A stretch of DNA of 37,476 bases from Paraglomus occultum (lineage: Eukaryota > Glomeromycota > Glomeromycetes > Paraglomerales > Paraglomeraceae): positions 1 to 37,476 of the forward strand of contig CAJVPJ010000176.1 in NCBI GenBank assembly GCA_910592205.1, given 5' to 3'. Shown in pieces: positions 10,680 through 20,212 of the stretch. The translations under genes were made by a program, and so were the position numbers. The notes below the pieces were generated by a model. It saw only the letters and a list, made by a program, of their open reading frames with translations, was not told the origin of the DNA and did no database searches. Every line of letters begins with the position of its first letter. Positions within the stretch are counted from its first letter, which is position 1.

Positions 10680-12085
10680 CTCACAGAATTGTGCAATCAC
10701 ACAGATTTGGACATGACATCTTTATCAATAACACTCTTGAAACAAGGCACAAGTGCATCTGAAACACTTGACGAAATCGAGGCAATTCGAATTGGGTCGG
10801 TCCGGATAAATATTTGATTATGCGCCGACAAATAATACGATTACGATGTTTCATTGTGCAAACATCCACAGGCTATTACTATTAAAGTTTTGACAAAAAT
10901 GGATGGGTGCATCATTTGGAATCCCCATACACTTTTTTGCCGAGTGCGTGTAATGGATAATCGCTTCCGAGCGCAGATCGTAAACGGATCATTTGAAGCT
11001 ATAATTAAAATATTGGCATGACAAGCCTCCCTTAATTTGATATTCGTTTGTACCAATATAACATTCAGAACAAAATTGATCAACGGGCCTCCAAAAATGG
11101 TCTCGTTTAAACTGACACAATTCGAAATCGACACCAACGAGAGTGACAATGAGTGGCAGTTCCTTTTATAGCAAAACTTTATTTTATTATGGCAAAATTT
11201 CACATTGTATTTTGTACCACGTTTCCCCTAAAATGACAACAAAAAAGACGTGTTTTCCTTAATCTTATCGACATTCGGGCATTACCGACCATCAGTATCT
11301 GATACGCATATTTATTGTGTAACACATTTCTTATCTACGGCGGACAAAAGTGGTTTGTTTGTTCATATGAAAATTCAAATTCGACTCCTAACTCCAGTTT
11401 TTCGTTTAAAATAGGAAAAATGTTGTACAAAGCATTTATGATTTTGAGTTTCCAACATCTAAATGCTAACAAGAAAAGAAGCTTTGTTTAAAGTCGATAT
11501 ATACGACTCAACAATCATCCCAATAAGCAATGGTACAGTTTTTTTTGCTGTCTGCAACTACGAGTCATAAGGCAGACGTTTCCCGTACAAGATTTACCGA
11601 TATTTTCTATAACAATGTAATTTGTGAAAAGTATTATTGGTTTGGGAGTCCCCAATCTTTTTGTCATCCTATTTGTGCATAAAACATCAATTAAAAATTC
11701 TAAACTCCCTATTACTACTACACAGGATTTTATATAGACAGTAGAACTTACACAACGCTGACTCTATACATAGTTATGAGTTGGCCAACAACTAACGGCT
11801 TAGATATGTCAGCCAACATTAGACATATTGCTCGCTAATTAAACCTCTCGAAATTTCGCATATTAATATACAATCATACTTCGTTTATACTTTAGCTTTG
11901 CTGTGTGGAATGTAGGTAAGAATATATCTTACAAGGACATTTGTTTTGGTAAAGGTTAGGATACCGTGTTTATGTATGACAGATTTAATTATTATAGCTA
12001 ATCTTTTATCTAAACATAAGGATACAATCGAAGAAACCGCATATAAACGAGACGTATATTACTATTACCATATTGCCATCTTTTT
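10680..12085. other. Intergenic, no supported gene
   Basis: Some minus-strand frames are open (for example 10841-11203, 120 codons), but they lack an ATG in the right place and have no second copy. GCTATAAAAGG on the minus strand near 11164-11174 is TATA-like without an obvious gene behind it. The rest is AT-rich. Confidence 0.3.
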
Positions 12086-12345
12086 TGCTCAAGTTAAAAG
12101 GATACTTATACACCTGGGAACTTGTCGTAATATCCGTAATAATATATTACATTAGCTCTTTTGCCGGATGAAACGCCATTCCTACAGTTCTACCCCAATG
12201 ACAACAAGGATAAGGAGTATCTTAAAAGTGAGCAATATTTTACACATAAATTTTCTTAATGTGAAACGATAATAACGAAACCGACAAAGCCTCTTGGCTT
12301 TCGGAAACTATATGGTACCGCGACTCTTACTACTATTATTATAAT
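12086..12345 (-). repeat. Array far-3' block, copy 1
   Basis: It contains CGTAATATCCGTAATAATAT, then CTTAATGTGAAACGATAATAACGAAA and TTCGGAAACTATATGGTACC. It corresponds to blocks at 18490-18760, 27040-27155 and 32160-32320. Each lies beyond the 3' end of an A unit, supporting a unit longer than the gene itself. Confidence 0.5.
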
Positions 12346-12595
12346 TACGTAAGATTTCCGATCAAAGTACATAGCTTGGACAATAAATATATCTTGTTTA
12401 TTGAATATCAATTGTAACGACTATTATAACCAGAGTTCTGATAAGACAGCGACGATCGATGTCTTTACTTCATTGATTAACGTTTGTGATTGAAGGTGAG
12501 CTGCACGTAGATAAGCTAATATGATTATTACTCACTACTCTGCATACGGAATAACTCCGATGTAGTCCTGTGTGGTATATTTGTGGCGGGCATAA

Positions 12596-12838
12596 AACAT
12601 TAAAAAAGAGCTGATGGGTAAAAAAAGATTTGGTAGAATCTGGCAAGGGTTGTTCATGCAGTTGCTGAAGCCATCCCCAGAAGCCGACTATGAAAAGTCT
12701 TTCTAGAATGCTGTGAAGAAGGCTTTCTTGTTAATGGTCCCAAAAGGCTACAAGAATAATGATCTCATGTCAGATTCTACAGGCAGGCATATAAGAGTAA
12801 AAACAGTCTCTACATACCATGTTCATTGATCTTCTCTA
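12596..12838 (+). pseudogene. Degenerate reading frame, origin unknown
   Basis: The plus strand reads MGKKRFGRIWQGLF, LLKPSPEADYEKSF, one TAG stop, then NAVKKAFLLMVPKGYKNN and LMSDSTGRHIRVKTVSTY. The residue pattern is protein-like on both sides of a single stop, so this looks like a decayed gene or transposon piece. I cannot name the family. Confidence 0.3.
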
Positions 12839-12847
12839 TAGACAAAG

Positions 12848-13072
12848 TTACGGAAGACACGATTGTGGAGATGATGGATAGGGAACACAAACATAGATAT
12901 TGCAATAAAGCATGTATAGTAAGCATAGAATATCATCATAACAATAGAGTAACATTGCTGCTTGTAGCTTAGAAGAGAACTGAGCATTTAAGTAAATTTT
13001 GGAAACAAAGTTTTCCTCAAGATTCAATCTTAAATGTCTCACTTTTTCTGGTTCTGTTACAGCACGCCCCAT
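12848..13072 (-). pseudogene. Possible Tc1-like transposase N-terminal relic
   Basis: The frame begins MGRAVTEPEKVRHLRLN. A short second copy lies on the minus strand at 30932-30962 (MGQTATKPDKM, then a stop). The MGR..(T/S)..EKV.. start is reminiscent of Tc1-family N-termini, but the rest (LLYCYDDILCLLYMLYC) is not transposase-like, so the call is weak. Confidence 0.2.
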
Positions 13073-14184
13073 ATCAACACAATTTAAATACTTATAAATT
13101 TATGTTATTTACAACACTTCTTAGCAACTTATATCATGGAAGCTCAGATATCGAGAGGTTTAATATGAACACAAAAAAGAAAAGAACATAAGATTTGCCC
13201 GACTCATTGTTAACTATTGCGAGTTTACCCTATATTATACTTTGATATTAAGCATAAAAACTACGCGGGTAAGGATCCGTATCACACATTTTATTAATTA
13301 AACTTTAAACTTAGTAAGCTTATTATTATTACTATTGCTAACCTTAATGTTCTGTTGTACAAACCTGCAACCGTTATATCGAACAACGAATAGAATTTCA
13401 TTCATTTTACAACGCGGGTTCGCGGTGAGGGGAGTCTTTGCGCGGCGAAGCTCTTAAGATCGAATCTAAATTGAACTAATCAGTATCAAAAACGGTTTTT
13501 CTCGGAAAGTATTTGATGTCTCACGTTAATCAGATTCTCCATTTACAGTAGAGGAGGGACCAAACCACTAACTCCGGGTGACTCGTGAGTATTACTAATG
13601 ATAGGAACCTCACAAATCAGGTTGTTCATTGCCGCCATCTAGCAAAGCTAGATCAGAATCTTTATGAAAGAACAACCAACACTTCTATAAGGGTGCTCTA
13701 TTATAGTGGGACGGAGTTTGTTTTATTGGCTGGCTAGTTGAAAAAGTTTACATTGTCAATCAAGAATTGTCACCGGAGAAACAACGAACTGCTCATTCAT
13801 CAACTTTCGTAAAAAAGTGATATATTGTCAATAAGACAGGACCAGTTTACGATCGTGCGCCTGAAACTTTTTAGGTCAATATTTGCGATTAATTTACCTA
13901 TTGCGATGTAACTATAACTCTATCAGTTCTAACACAACTAAGTAATGCTCCTCTTCTAAACGCGACCCGAACTGTCTCCTCCTATACACAGTCCGCAGTT
14001 ATCGCCACGTAGAACTATGATAGAAGAAGATACGGGTAGTTCGACACTTTATCATATCTTTTCTTATTCGATCGCTGAAGCGAATGCCACCTTTGTACTG
14101 TACTTATTCGCTGTAAAGCTTTGGAAGTACCAGACACAGGTTTCGGTAACCGTTAATAAGCCCCTTTGACATTGTAACAGGAGA

Positions 14185-14282
14185 CTATGGATGATGCCCA
14201 AGACAGCCAAGAGATCGAGATGATATTGTATAGAGGAGATTCAGATGAAGAAATCTGTGCGATATCACCATTGATGTCTATA
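14185..14282 (-). repeat. Conserved 3' block of unit 2
   Basis: On the minus strand GACATCAATGGTGATATCGC, AGATTTCTTC and TTGGGCATCATCCA follow A2. TTGGGCAT(C/G)ATCCA is shared exactly, apart from the one variable base, with the A3 and A4 units. This links the A+B modules to the A-only units. Confidence 0.6.
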
Positions 14283-14387
14283 TGAGTAAGTTGGTGATGG
14301 AAAGAAATGTTAAAATCATTTGAGCGCGCAAAAATCAGACTATACGTTTTGTTATGGAAAACCTACGTACGATTCAGGTTTATATTA

Positions 14388-15089
14388 TCACGGATTTCCG
14401 TCAGTATATGGAGAGCTAACAAACTCACAGAACGGATCATAGTCAGTGTCGGTCAGATCGAGGTTCGGATTATTTGGCAATAACTGATCTACTGTTGTTA
14501 AAAGACTGGAAGATGATGTTCTTTCGCCACGGATTTCCGCCACGTTACTGTTCCATTCATTATGCCAGTCTAATAAGGTTCCTCCCGGTGGAGGTGGATC
14601 AGGCGGAGCGGGTGGAGCGGTGTGTGCTCGTTTACGACGTCGTGGTTTCTTAACTACCTTGGACGGTTCTGTTTCTGAGCGGGAGATTGGTCTCTTGTTC
14701 GGACGCTGAGAATCTGACTTGACACGTTCAACGGACGCTTCAGTATCGTCACCTACAGCGATATCGGGGTTACGAGAGAGATGTTGGGCAACCAATTGTT
14801 TTAAGTCTGAACGCACTCGTTCTTTCGTTGGACTTTCAGCGCACACATACTTTAAATTAGTTTGGATGCGATCAATGTCTTGATAAAGTGGGTCTAGAGG
14901 ATTGTTTTCGAGTATGGAGAATAGAGTCGCTACGTGGAAGACAGGTTCGGTTTCACGATGTCGCCCTAGGTCAACGAATGCTTTCAAAAAGTCTCCCACT
15001 ATTTGATTTAACTTATGCTCATTTGCAGTGATTTCCTCAGTTGTATTGGACGATGTACTGCTCGGTTCGGATATGTCAATTTCACTCAT
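14388..15089 (-). CDS. A2: family A protein, closest relative of A1
   Basis: 233 codons from ATG. It starts MSEIDISEPSST (compare MNKIDISEPRNT in A1). The helical domain covers about residues 22-105 (GDFLKAFVDLGRH, LFSILENNPLDPLYQDIDRI, LKYVCAESPTKERVRSDL, QLVAQHLSRNPD). The segment YVCAESPTKERVR is identical in A1 and A2. Basic linker at about 130-160 (PNKRP, KKPRRRKRAH), a short Pro-rich run (PPAPPDPPPPGG), then an Asn/Asp/Thr tail ending SPYTDGNP with two stop codons in tandem. No membrane segment or signal peptide. Function unknown. After the stops, a donor-like site (GTAC|GTAGGT) lies where A1 has GTAC-type GTAAGT, so a 3' UTR intron or lost last exon is possible. Confidence 0.75.
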   Translation of the reverse strand: MSEIDISEPSSTSSNTTEEITANEHKLNQIVGDFLKAFVDLGRHRETEPVFHVATLFSILENNPLDPLYQDIDRIQTNLKYVCAESPTKERVRSDLKQLVAQHLSRNPDIAVGDDTEASVERVKSDSQRPNKRPISRSETEPSKVVKKPRRRKRAHTAPPAPPDPPPPGGTLLDWHNEWNSNVAEIRGERTSSSSLLTTVDQLLPNNPNLDLTDTDYDPFCEFVSSPYTDGNP

Positions 15090-15099
15090 CGCTAAAGTT

Positions 15100-16190
15100 T
15101 TGGGAAAAGATGGAATAAAAATCAGCCCCTTTTTAAACGTTCGAGTGCTGCTGCTCCCTCATGTCCAAATTTGTCAAGCGTTTCCAATTTGAGCGCAAAG
15201 CATGATTAATAATGTACTTACGGTCAGTAACATTCTGTAGCCCTTTGATTTTATACTTGTCTCTATATCGGGACAATTGATCCCCAAAAAGTTGCTCCAA
15301 AGCCTTTCCACCTTCCTTTCCTCCTTACAGAAGACATACTACTTATTTCGTTATTCAAATATGAACGTAATGGACGTTCTTGGGAAGATAAGCGTTGGGT
15401 TAATTAATTACAGAAGGGAAAAAAACAAACAACTATTTTTAGAATTTTTTGCACTCCCGCTCCCTTTTTGGACTATTACTTAATTAGAATGCAATCTGGC
15501 ATATCGATATATTAAGTAACTGCTTTTGTTTGTTCATGTGATACATGTGACAAACCAACTAGCATTTAACCTGTTCTGAAGTAAAAAAACACGAAGCACA
15601 TAGAGTATCCATAAGCAGGGAAGAAATAATCGATGGCAATCCTCATTTATTGAAAACCATCCTAAAAACCAAAGAAAAGAATTAGAAAATAGTTCCAAAG
15701 ACCTAAGTATTAGTGACACTTTCTGGCTTGAACGTATCATTACGTTCTTCCACAAGACGTACCGATCTTAATCTGTGGCTATAATGCCGAAAGGGGAGAC
15801 TGATTATTACACTTTTTATTGTCAACTGGTTAGCTCGATAATATTTTTAAAGACAAACTATTGTCTCGTCATCTAAGATGTTTTCTGTTTCTTTGAAGAG
15901 CTATTTCATAAGGATCGATCGAGAACAAACTTGAAATTCTGCTATTTATTGTAAGAAATCTTTTTTTTTATTGAAATAGTGTTTTACAAGAGAATATTTG
16001 ATACACAAGTCTTTTTTAAATATATTGTACATTTTGCCATCTTGCAACACATAAGAACAGCCTTTAACAGCAATCGCCCAGTTTTTCGCAATGATACCCA
16101 ATGCTTACGTAAGTGTTTGGCACCTCTCGCATGGCCGCACTCATGGAGATTTATTGACTGGCCTCCAATCCACCCCAACATCAAACTTCA
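15100..16190. other. A2-B2 intergenic region, conserved with unit 1
   Basis: No gene seen. The portion at 15940-16060 (ATTTATTGTAAGAAATC, GTGTTTTACAAGAGAATATTT, then CATTTTGCCAT) matches 8640-8750 in unit 1. It lies in the 3' flank of B2. Confidence 0.5.
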
Positions 16191-16198
16191 GAACTGAC

Positions 16199-16217
16199 AA
16201 CAAGCAAAAGGCTTGTT
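16199..16217 (-). terminator. Conserved stem-loop downstream of B2
   Basis: AACAAGC / GCTTGTT, 7-bp perfect stem with a 5-base loop, about 210 bases after the B2 stop. The stem is identical to that after B1, while the loop and adjacent bases have changed. The upstream context ACACGGATTATG(C/T)ATGATTTTG is shared as well. Confidence 0.45.
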
Positions 16218-16424
16218 CGGGAGTGAAGCAAAATCATACATAATCCGTGTAAATCTGTATAAAACAGTGTTAGCGATAGTTAGAGATAAGAAGACAATGG
16301 AGGAACAAAAGAAAAAAAAAGTCTTTACATACATTTTTAACACTGATAAACTGGCTAGATATTCGCCAAGCAATCAATTCACAAGTTTATAGTTTCAAAT
16401 TATTATCGACTTTATCCGTTCGCA

Positions 16425-17321
16425 TTACCACTCGGATGAACCATTCGGGACGAAATCCGAGCAACGTTGTGCGTAAAAACCATTCGATGATTGAACATTT
16501 GACGTTATTGGCTCCTCGCTACTGAAGCTCATACTTCTCGGCGACTCGCAGTAATGGTTGATGACATTCGACGTACATTCACCGCCAAATGTAAGCATGC
16601 TTGATGCAGACCCATCTAATGGAAGTCCGACAATAGTACAGTTACTGCTAGTTGTCGACGCTCTCTCTGGTGTATGCGCACTCAGTCTTCTTGGTGGCTC
16701 GCAAACTGGAAGTCCGGAAATGGTCGTTGAAGCAAAGTTATCGCTAGTTGTTGACGTTGTATTTGGAATAGGGAGCCCTTCGGTTTCAGTTGTACTTGCG
16801 CGCGTACCAATTGACATTGGTGGAGCATGTGTATTTCCATCACCGTTATTCTTTTCCAAAGGAAAAACTTGAAAAAGATGTTTAACTTCTTCTGGTAAGT
16901 CTTTTCCATAAGAAGACAAGGCAGCATTTGAATCTGACGATTGTTTCTTTGGTCTACTGTACGGCTTACGAGTAATTTTCTTACGAGAATTCCTCTTCCC
17001 TCTACGAGAAGGCTGCAATGTTTGCGGAGATTCCAATGTGCTGGGTTTCGAGCCAGGATCGATTATGACATTAGATTGAGGAGGTTCCGACAGTTCTTCT
17101 AATTCGTGCCATATTTTGCTATTATCGTCAAGAGTTTTCAACCAGACAAAAACGTCATCAAATTTGCCTTCAGTAAAAATTGTATGTGATGGATTGTTAT
17201 TGACTGAATTGAATAGCCTACGTAAAATATCGAACTGTTTGTAGGTAGTGCTTGGACAGACGAACAGTTTGAACAGAAATTCTCTCAAACGTTGTATTTG
17301 TTTCAACTTGGTGCCGTCCAT
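16425..17321 (-). CDS. B2: family B protein, shorter relative of B1
   Basis: 298 codons from ATG (MDGTKLKQIQRLREFL). The N-terminal helical domain covers residues 1-88 (ILRRLFNSVNNNP, DDVFVWLKTLDDNSKIWHEL). The basic linker is at about 108-135 (SRRGKRNSRKKITRKPYSRPKKQ). A Ser/Thr-rich tail follows, with ESPRSMSF near the C-terminus. It carries one copy of the unit that is repeated in B1 (AHTPERASTTSSNCTIVGLPL). The ending (YAQRCSDFVPNGSSEW) differs entirely from B1. No known family; nuclear location inferred from the basic linker. A TATA-like AAATAAATAA lies on the minus strand about 45 bases upstream of the ATG. Confidence 0.75.
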   Translation of the reverse strand: MDGTKLKQIQRLREFLFKLFVCPSTTYKQFDILRRLFNSVNNNPSHTIFTEGKFDDVFVWLKTLDDNSKIWHELEELSEPPQSNVIIDPGSKPSTLESPQTLQPSRRGKRNSRKKITRKPYSRPKKQSSDSNAALSSYGKDLPEEVKHLFQVFPLEKNNGDGNTHAPPMSIGTRASTTETEGLPIPNTTSTTSDNFASTTISGLPVCEPPRRLSAHTPERASTTSSNCTIVGLPLDGSASSMLTFGGECTSNVINHYCESPRSMSFSSEEPITSNVQSSNGFYAQRCSDFVPNGSSEW

Positions 17322-17349
17322 GCTTAATTCACCAGAAGGGAACCGATGT

Positions 17350-17745
17350 TGGACTTATTTATTTTTTCAGGTCATGGTTGAATAAAGTTTCGACGACATG
17401 CAAGCGGTTTATCTCGGCCGACAAAACAGGAGGCGAAAGGGTTTTCCGAAAAGTAGATCAAATTTACTGCCATTTTAGTTGTGGAGAACCCGATGAGACA
17501 AAAGAGTTTACTATTTCGGCCAGCAATGGAACCGTTTTACCCAAATTTAGTGATGCTCCAAGCAATCTTTCCCAAACAGGCGAGATTGCGTTCCGTATTA
17601 ACAAAAAGAGTAAAACGGGTAGTTCCCTTACTGATTGATAACAACTTTTTTTTAAGGGGGGTTCAACATTATTCTTTTAATGAGAAGGGGCGGGTAGGGG
17701 AGCGCCACATTGGGACTATGAGACTGCCTTTATTCGTATTATGCA
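17350..17745 (+). promoter_or_regulatory. Conserved region upstream of B2 (promoter or short divergent gene)
   Basis: Counterpart of 10228-10675. The plus-strand frame 17378-17638 (86 codons, no ATG at its start) ends in SQTGEIAFRINKKSKTG, parallel to LSGEISFRFSKKIEKF upstream of B1. The conservation extends past the frame to CCACATTGGGACTATGAGA. Confidence 0.35.
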
Positions 17746-17778
17746 CTAATCCATTTGCGTTAATTGATGATAACACAC

Positions 17779-17847
17779 GATAAGCCGGCCGCATAATTAT
17801 ATTGTTTGAAGTACTTTATAATATAAATTATGCGGCCGGCTTATCGA
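17779..17847. repeat. Long GC-rich palindrome next to a pogo-like terminus
   Basis: Left arm 17779-17799 and right arm 17827-17847 are perfect reverse complements (21 bp, core ATAAGCCGGCCGCATAATT) around a 27-base spacer. Pairing continues with one bulge. The right arm runs into GAGGCTGACTGTGTA. On the minus strand this is TACACAGTCAGCCTCGATAA, which resembles the ends of pogo-type elements. Probably a tiny MITE or fold-back element. Confidence 0.7.
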
Positions 17848-17861
17848 GGCTGACTGTGTAA

Positions 17862-18296
17862 GTTGACTCAACCCGAAAGTTAATCTTCATTCGTCCTGTC
17901 TCTAGCAATACACAAGATTAAAAATTCACCTTGTTTTTCCGTGTAACAATTTGTGCAATTGTAACGAAGCAAAGCGCATTAAGGTAAAAAGCACAATAAT
18001 TCTTTCGTGTAAATGTCCAATCTGAGTTCTTAACATTACGATTTCCGTTCTATAAGTTGAACGGTCCACTAAGTAATTTTCCATATTCTTTCTTTCGTAT
18101 AAACGTCTCGATTTCTACCCATATGATAATGGTTCAACAGTTGAATAAGAAATATATGACTGACAATACAGCGAGAATAGAAATTTGTGTCATTACACAT
18201 GATGTAAATAATTCTTCTATTGATACAAGTTTATATTTCTATATAGTTTCTTAAGGCAAGTAGTTTCTAAGCCATCGGTAAGAGCTTATCATTACT
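17862..18296. other. Intergenic, no supported gene
   Basis: AT-rich. A plus-strand 65-codon frame at 18057-18254 has no features worth calling. Confidence 0.3.

Positions 18297-18369
<73 letters not shown>
18297..18369 (+). repeat. (TTG)n microsatellite
   Basis: An uninterrupted TTG run of about 24 units over 73 bases, outside any called gene. The run is immediately followed by TCAATAATTCGGAT, a 14-mer that recurs at 19597. Confidence 0.95.
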
Positions 18370-18489
18370 CAATAATTCGGATACTCTTTCCGACATTCGT
18401 CTAAATTAGTCTTTTGTGTTAGGGTCAACAATAATAATATAAAGTGTCGCCTCCTATTCATGGGGCTGATAACCTTTCATCTAATATTA

Positions 18490-18880
18490 CTACATTGCCA
18501 TCTCTTTTGCGCTAGTCAAAAATAGGCACTTCATACGCCTGGGGCGCATAACAAGCTCACTGTGAACCAATATTATTCGTAATTACGCAATAACATATTA
18601 TCTCGATGACAATAAGAGAAACGCGAGTGTTGCTATGTGATATCTTACAAGTAGGAAGCAAATTCTTCTAATGCCAAACGATAGAAAAACTCTGGCTGTC
18701 GAAAGTTATGTTACAAAATAAGGGTAACGTAAAGTGACGATTTGCGCATAGTATACAAGCTCTTCGATTGTCATCAAGCAATTCCCCTCCGGTTTTATAA
18801 AATAAATTGCCATCGGTGTGTGCGCTGTATTAATATGATTTTTTGCTGGAGTAGACACCTTAGACTGTAATATACACTAC
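18490..18880 (-). repeat. Array far-3' block, copy 2 (A3 unit)
   Basis: Aligns with 12086-12345, 27040-27155 and 32160-32410. Shared pieces include CATTGCCATCT, the ATTCGTAATTACGCAATAAC region, AATGCCAAACGATAGAAAAA, GACGATTTGCGCATAGT, CTCCGGTTT and CTTAGACT. The match to the A5 unit is interrupted after about 18880 and resumes near 19990, across the Tc1-like relic. Confidence 0.5.
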
Positions 18881-18959
18881 TTGAAGAGAAGTCTTGTACA
18901 TCGAATTACAACATTCAAATTTTAACAGATCATTAATCAATGAAGTAACAATATTAATA

Positions 18960-19740
18960 TTAATATAAATCAATATTTTGTTGGCTACCCCATTGTTTGC
19001 AATAACAGCTTCTGTCCTCCGTGGCATACTTTCCGTCAAGGCCGTTACTTGAATTTGTGAAATCTTGGCCCATTCTTCTGTAATGGTGTTTCTAATTCTG
19101 CAACTTTTGTTATCTGCATCCTCATTCTTCTTTCCAGCTCCGACTATAAATACTTAATTGAATTTGTTCATTAAATCCATTTCTCACCATCGGCGGTATG
19201 ATTATCTTAAACCAATGCTCTCTGCACTCAAATTCTTCCTTTACGAAAGGTAATAAATGCTTTTCAAGTATTTATGTAGTTTCGTCTACTTTTACTAATA
19301 GCATAATTCTTTATACCAGAAAAGCACCCCATAGTTAACTTCCAAATTTTACCGTTTGAACCGTTTCAATATTAAATCTGGTACCGGAGTTCTCCGTTCA
19401 TCACCGATTGCTCATTTCGAACAGTCCCATTTCAGGTATCGTTCTCTTTGCTAAACTGATATACGAGACAAAATCTGCGTGCAAATTTCAATGTTAGTTT
19501 TTTCCAAGAAATATATATATATATATTTGAATTTCTTCAGCTAATTTCTTATTATTATTTTTAACAATAACCTTTACATTTTGATTTTTTTTTGTCAATA
19601 ATTCGGATGCCTCGGATCGGTAACGTTAAGGTGCTTCTCAATACTACGAATGACAGTTGTTCTATGAACTTTGAGCATTCTACTAATTTTGCTCATTTTG
19701 GTAAAGGCCAATAATTTTACTTCGTTGACTTAGGGATACA
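18960..19740 (-). mobile_element. Decayed Tc1-like DNA transposon
   Basis: The minus strand carries both ends of a Tc1-family transposase. The N-terminal helix-turn-helix is at about 19590-19725 (LAFTKMSKISRMLKV, HRTTVIRSIEKHLN). The C-terminal end is at 18970-19137 (ITEEWAKISQIQ, then ALTESMPRRTEAVIANNG), matching the typical Tc1 ending of W..I followed by ESMPRR..AVI...GG. Between them the frame is broken by stops and deletions, and I could not read the DDE catalytic core. Family knowledge: Tc1 elements cut and paste at TA sites. This copy is dead. It sits in the 3' flank of the A3 unit and interrupts homology to the A5 unit. Confidence 0.75.
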
Positions 19741-20100
19741 TTTTAAGATTAATGAAGTTAGAACGCTTACGAGTTGCTTTGACGTACGTTTGCAAATAAC
19801 ACAAAAATTATCAAATAACATTATGTTAAATTTGAGAGATATCATTATCATGTGTGTTTTGATGTGCAAGACTTTTGTCCAGGTAGCGTATATCCTGTAT
19901 TTGCAATTGTGACCGTATGTCTTAACTTTACTGATTTAATTTAATCTTGATAATTTATGCTAACAGTTTTGCAGACACACGAAAACAATTTTTTGTTTGG
20001 TATTTCTTTCACCACTGGAGCGATATCTTATAATCTACCTGCTATACGTCTCTGGGGACTGCCAGATATGTTTCAAGCCTTGCTAACAATAGCTAATGCC

Positions 20101-20185
20101 AGAATGCTTGGATCATGCCCAAGGCGGGCCCCAAACGATATTGAGTGTAGAAGAAAATCACCTGCGATGTCGCATCATTCCTATA
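20101..20185 (-). repeat. Conserved 3' block of the A3 unit
   Basis: On the minus strand: TATAGGAATGATGCGACATC, GCAGGTGATTTTCTTC, then CGCCTTGGGCATGATCCAAG and CATTCTGG. Nearly identical to 23000-23090 after A4, and recognisable after all other A units. It contains the predicted acceptor and last two codons of the spliced A3 mRNA. Confidence 0.7.
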
Positions 20186-20212
20186 AAAGTAGATGACGAC
20201 AAAAATAATGGA

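Larger units (their letters stand above)
5986..10680. repeat. Array unit 1: A1+B1 module (duplicate of 13231-17745)
   Basis: This 4.7-kb segment aligns along its length with 13231-17745. Shared landmarks in the same order: TATATTATACTTTGATAT at 5986 and 13231; the CGAACTGTCTCCTC stretch near 6641 and 13967; gene A; the ATTTATTGTAAGAA block near 8643 and 15944; the hairpin after gene B; gene B; and the block upstream of B ending near GGGACTATGAGA or GTGACTATGAGA. It is a segmental tandem duplication, since diverged. Confidence 0.8.
13231..17745. repeat. Array unit 2: A2+B2 module (duplicate of 5986-10680)
   Basis: The second copy of the A+B module has the same gene order, orientation and spacing as unit 1 (A-to-B gap of about 1.34 kb against 1.43 kb). 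Intergenic blocks are conserved between and on both sides of the genes. The palindrome at 17779-17847 sits immediately beyond its right end. Confidence 0.8.

Noticed and set aside
10841-11203. 120-codon minus-strand frame with a TATA-like box
   Set aside because: Begins with GTG, the TATA-like box lies inside the frame, and there is no second copy.
16558-16872. 104-codon plus-strand frame opposite B2
   Set aside because: Antisense shadow of B2.
6957-17321. A/B pair as a mating-type homeodomain (HD1/HD2) locus
   Set aside because: Genes are in tandem, not divergent, and no homeodomain WF.N.R helix is present in either protein.
18297-18369. TTG run as a poly-amino-acid coding repeat
   Set aside because: No open frame of useful length extends on either side.
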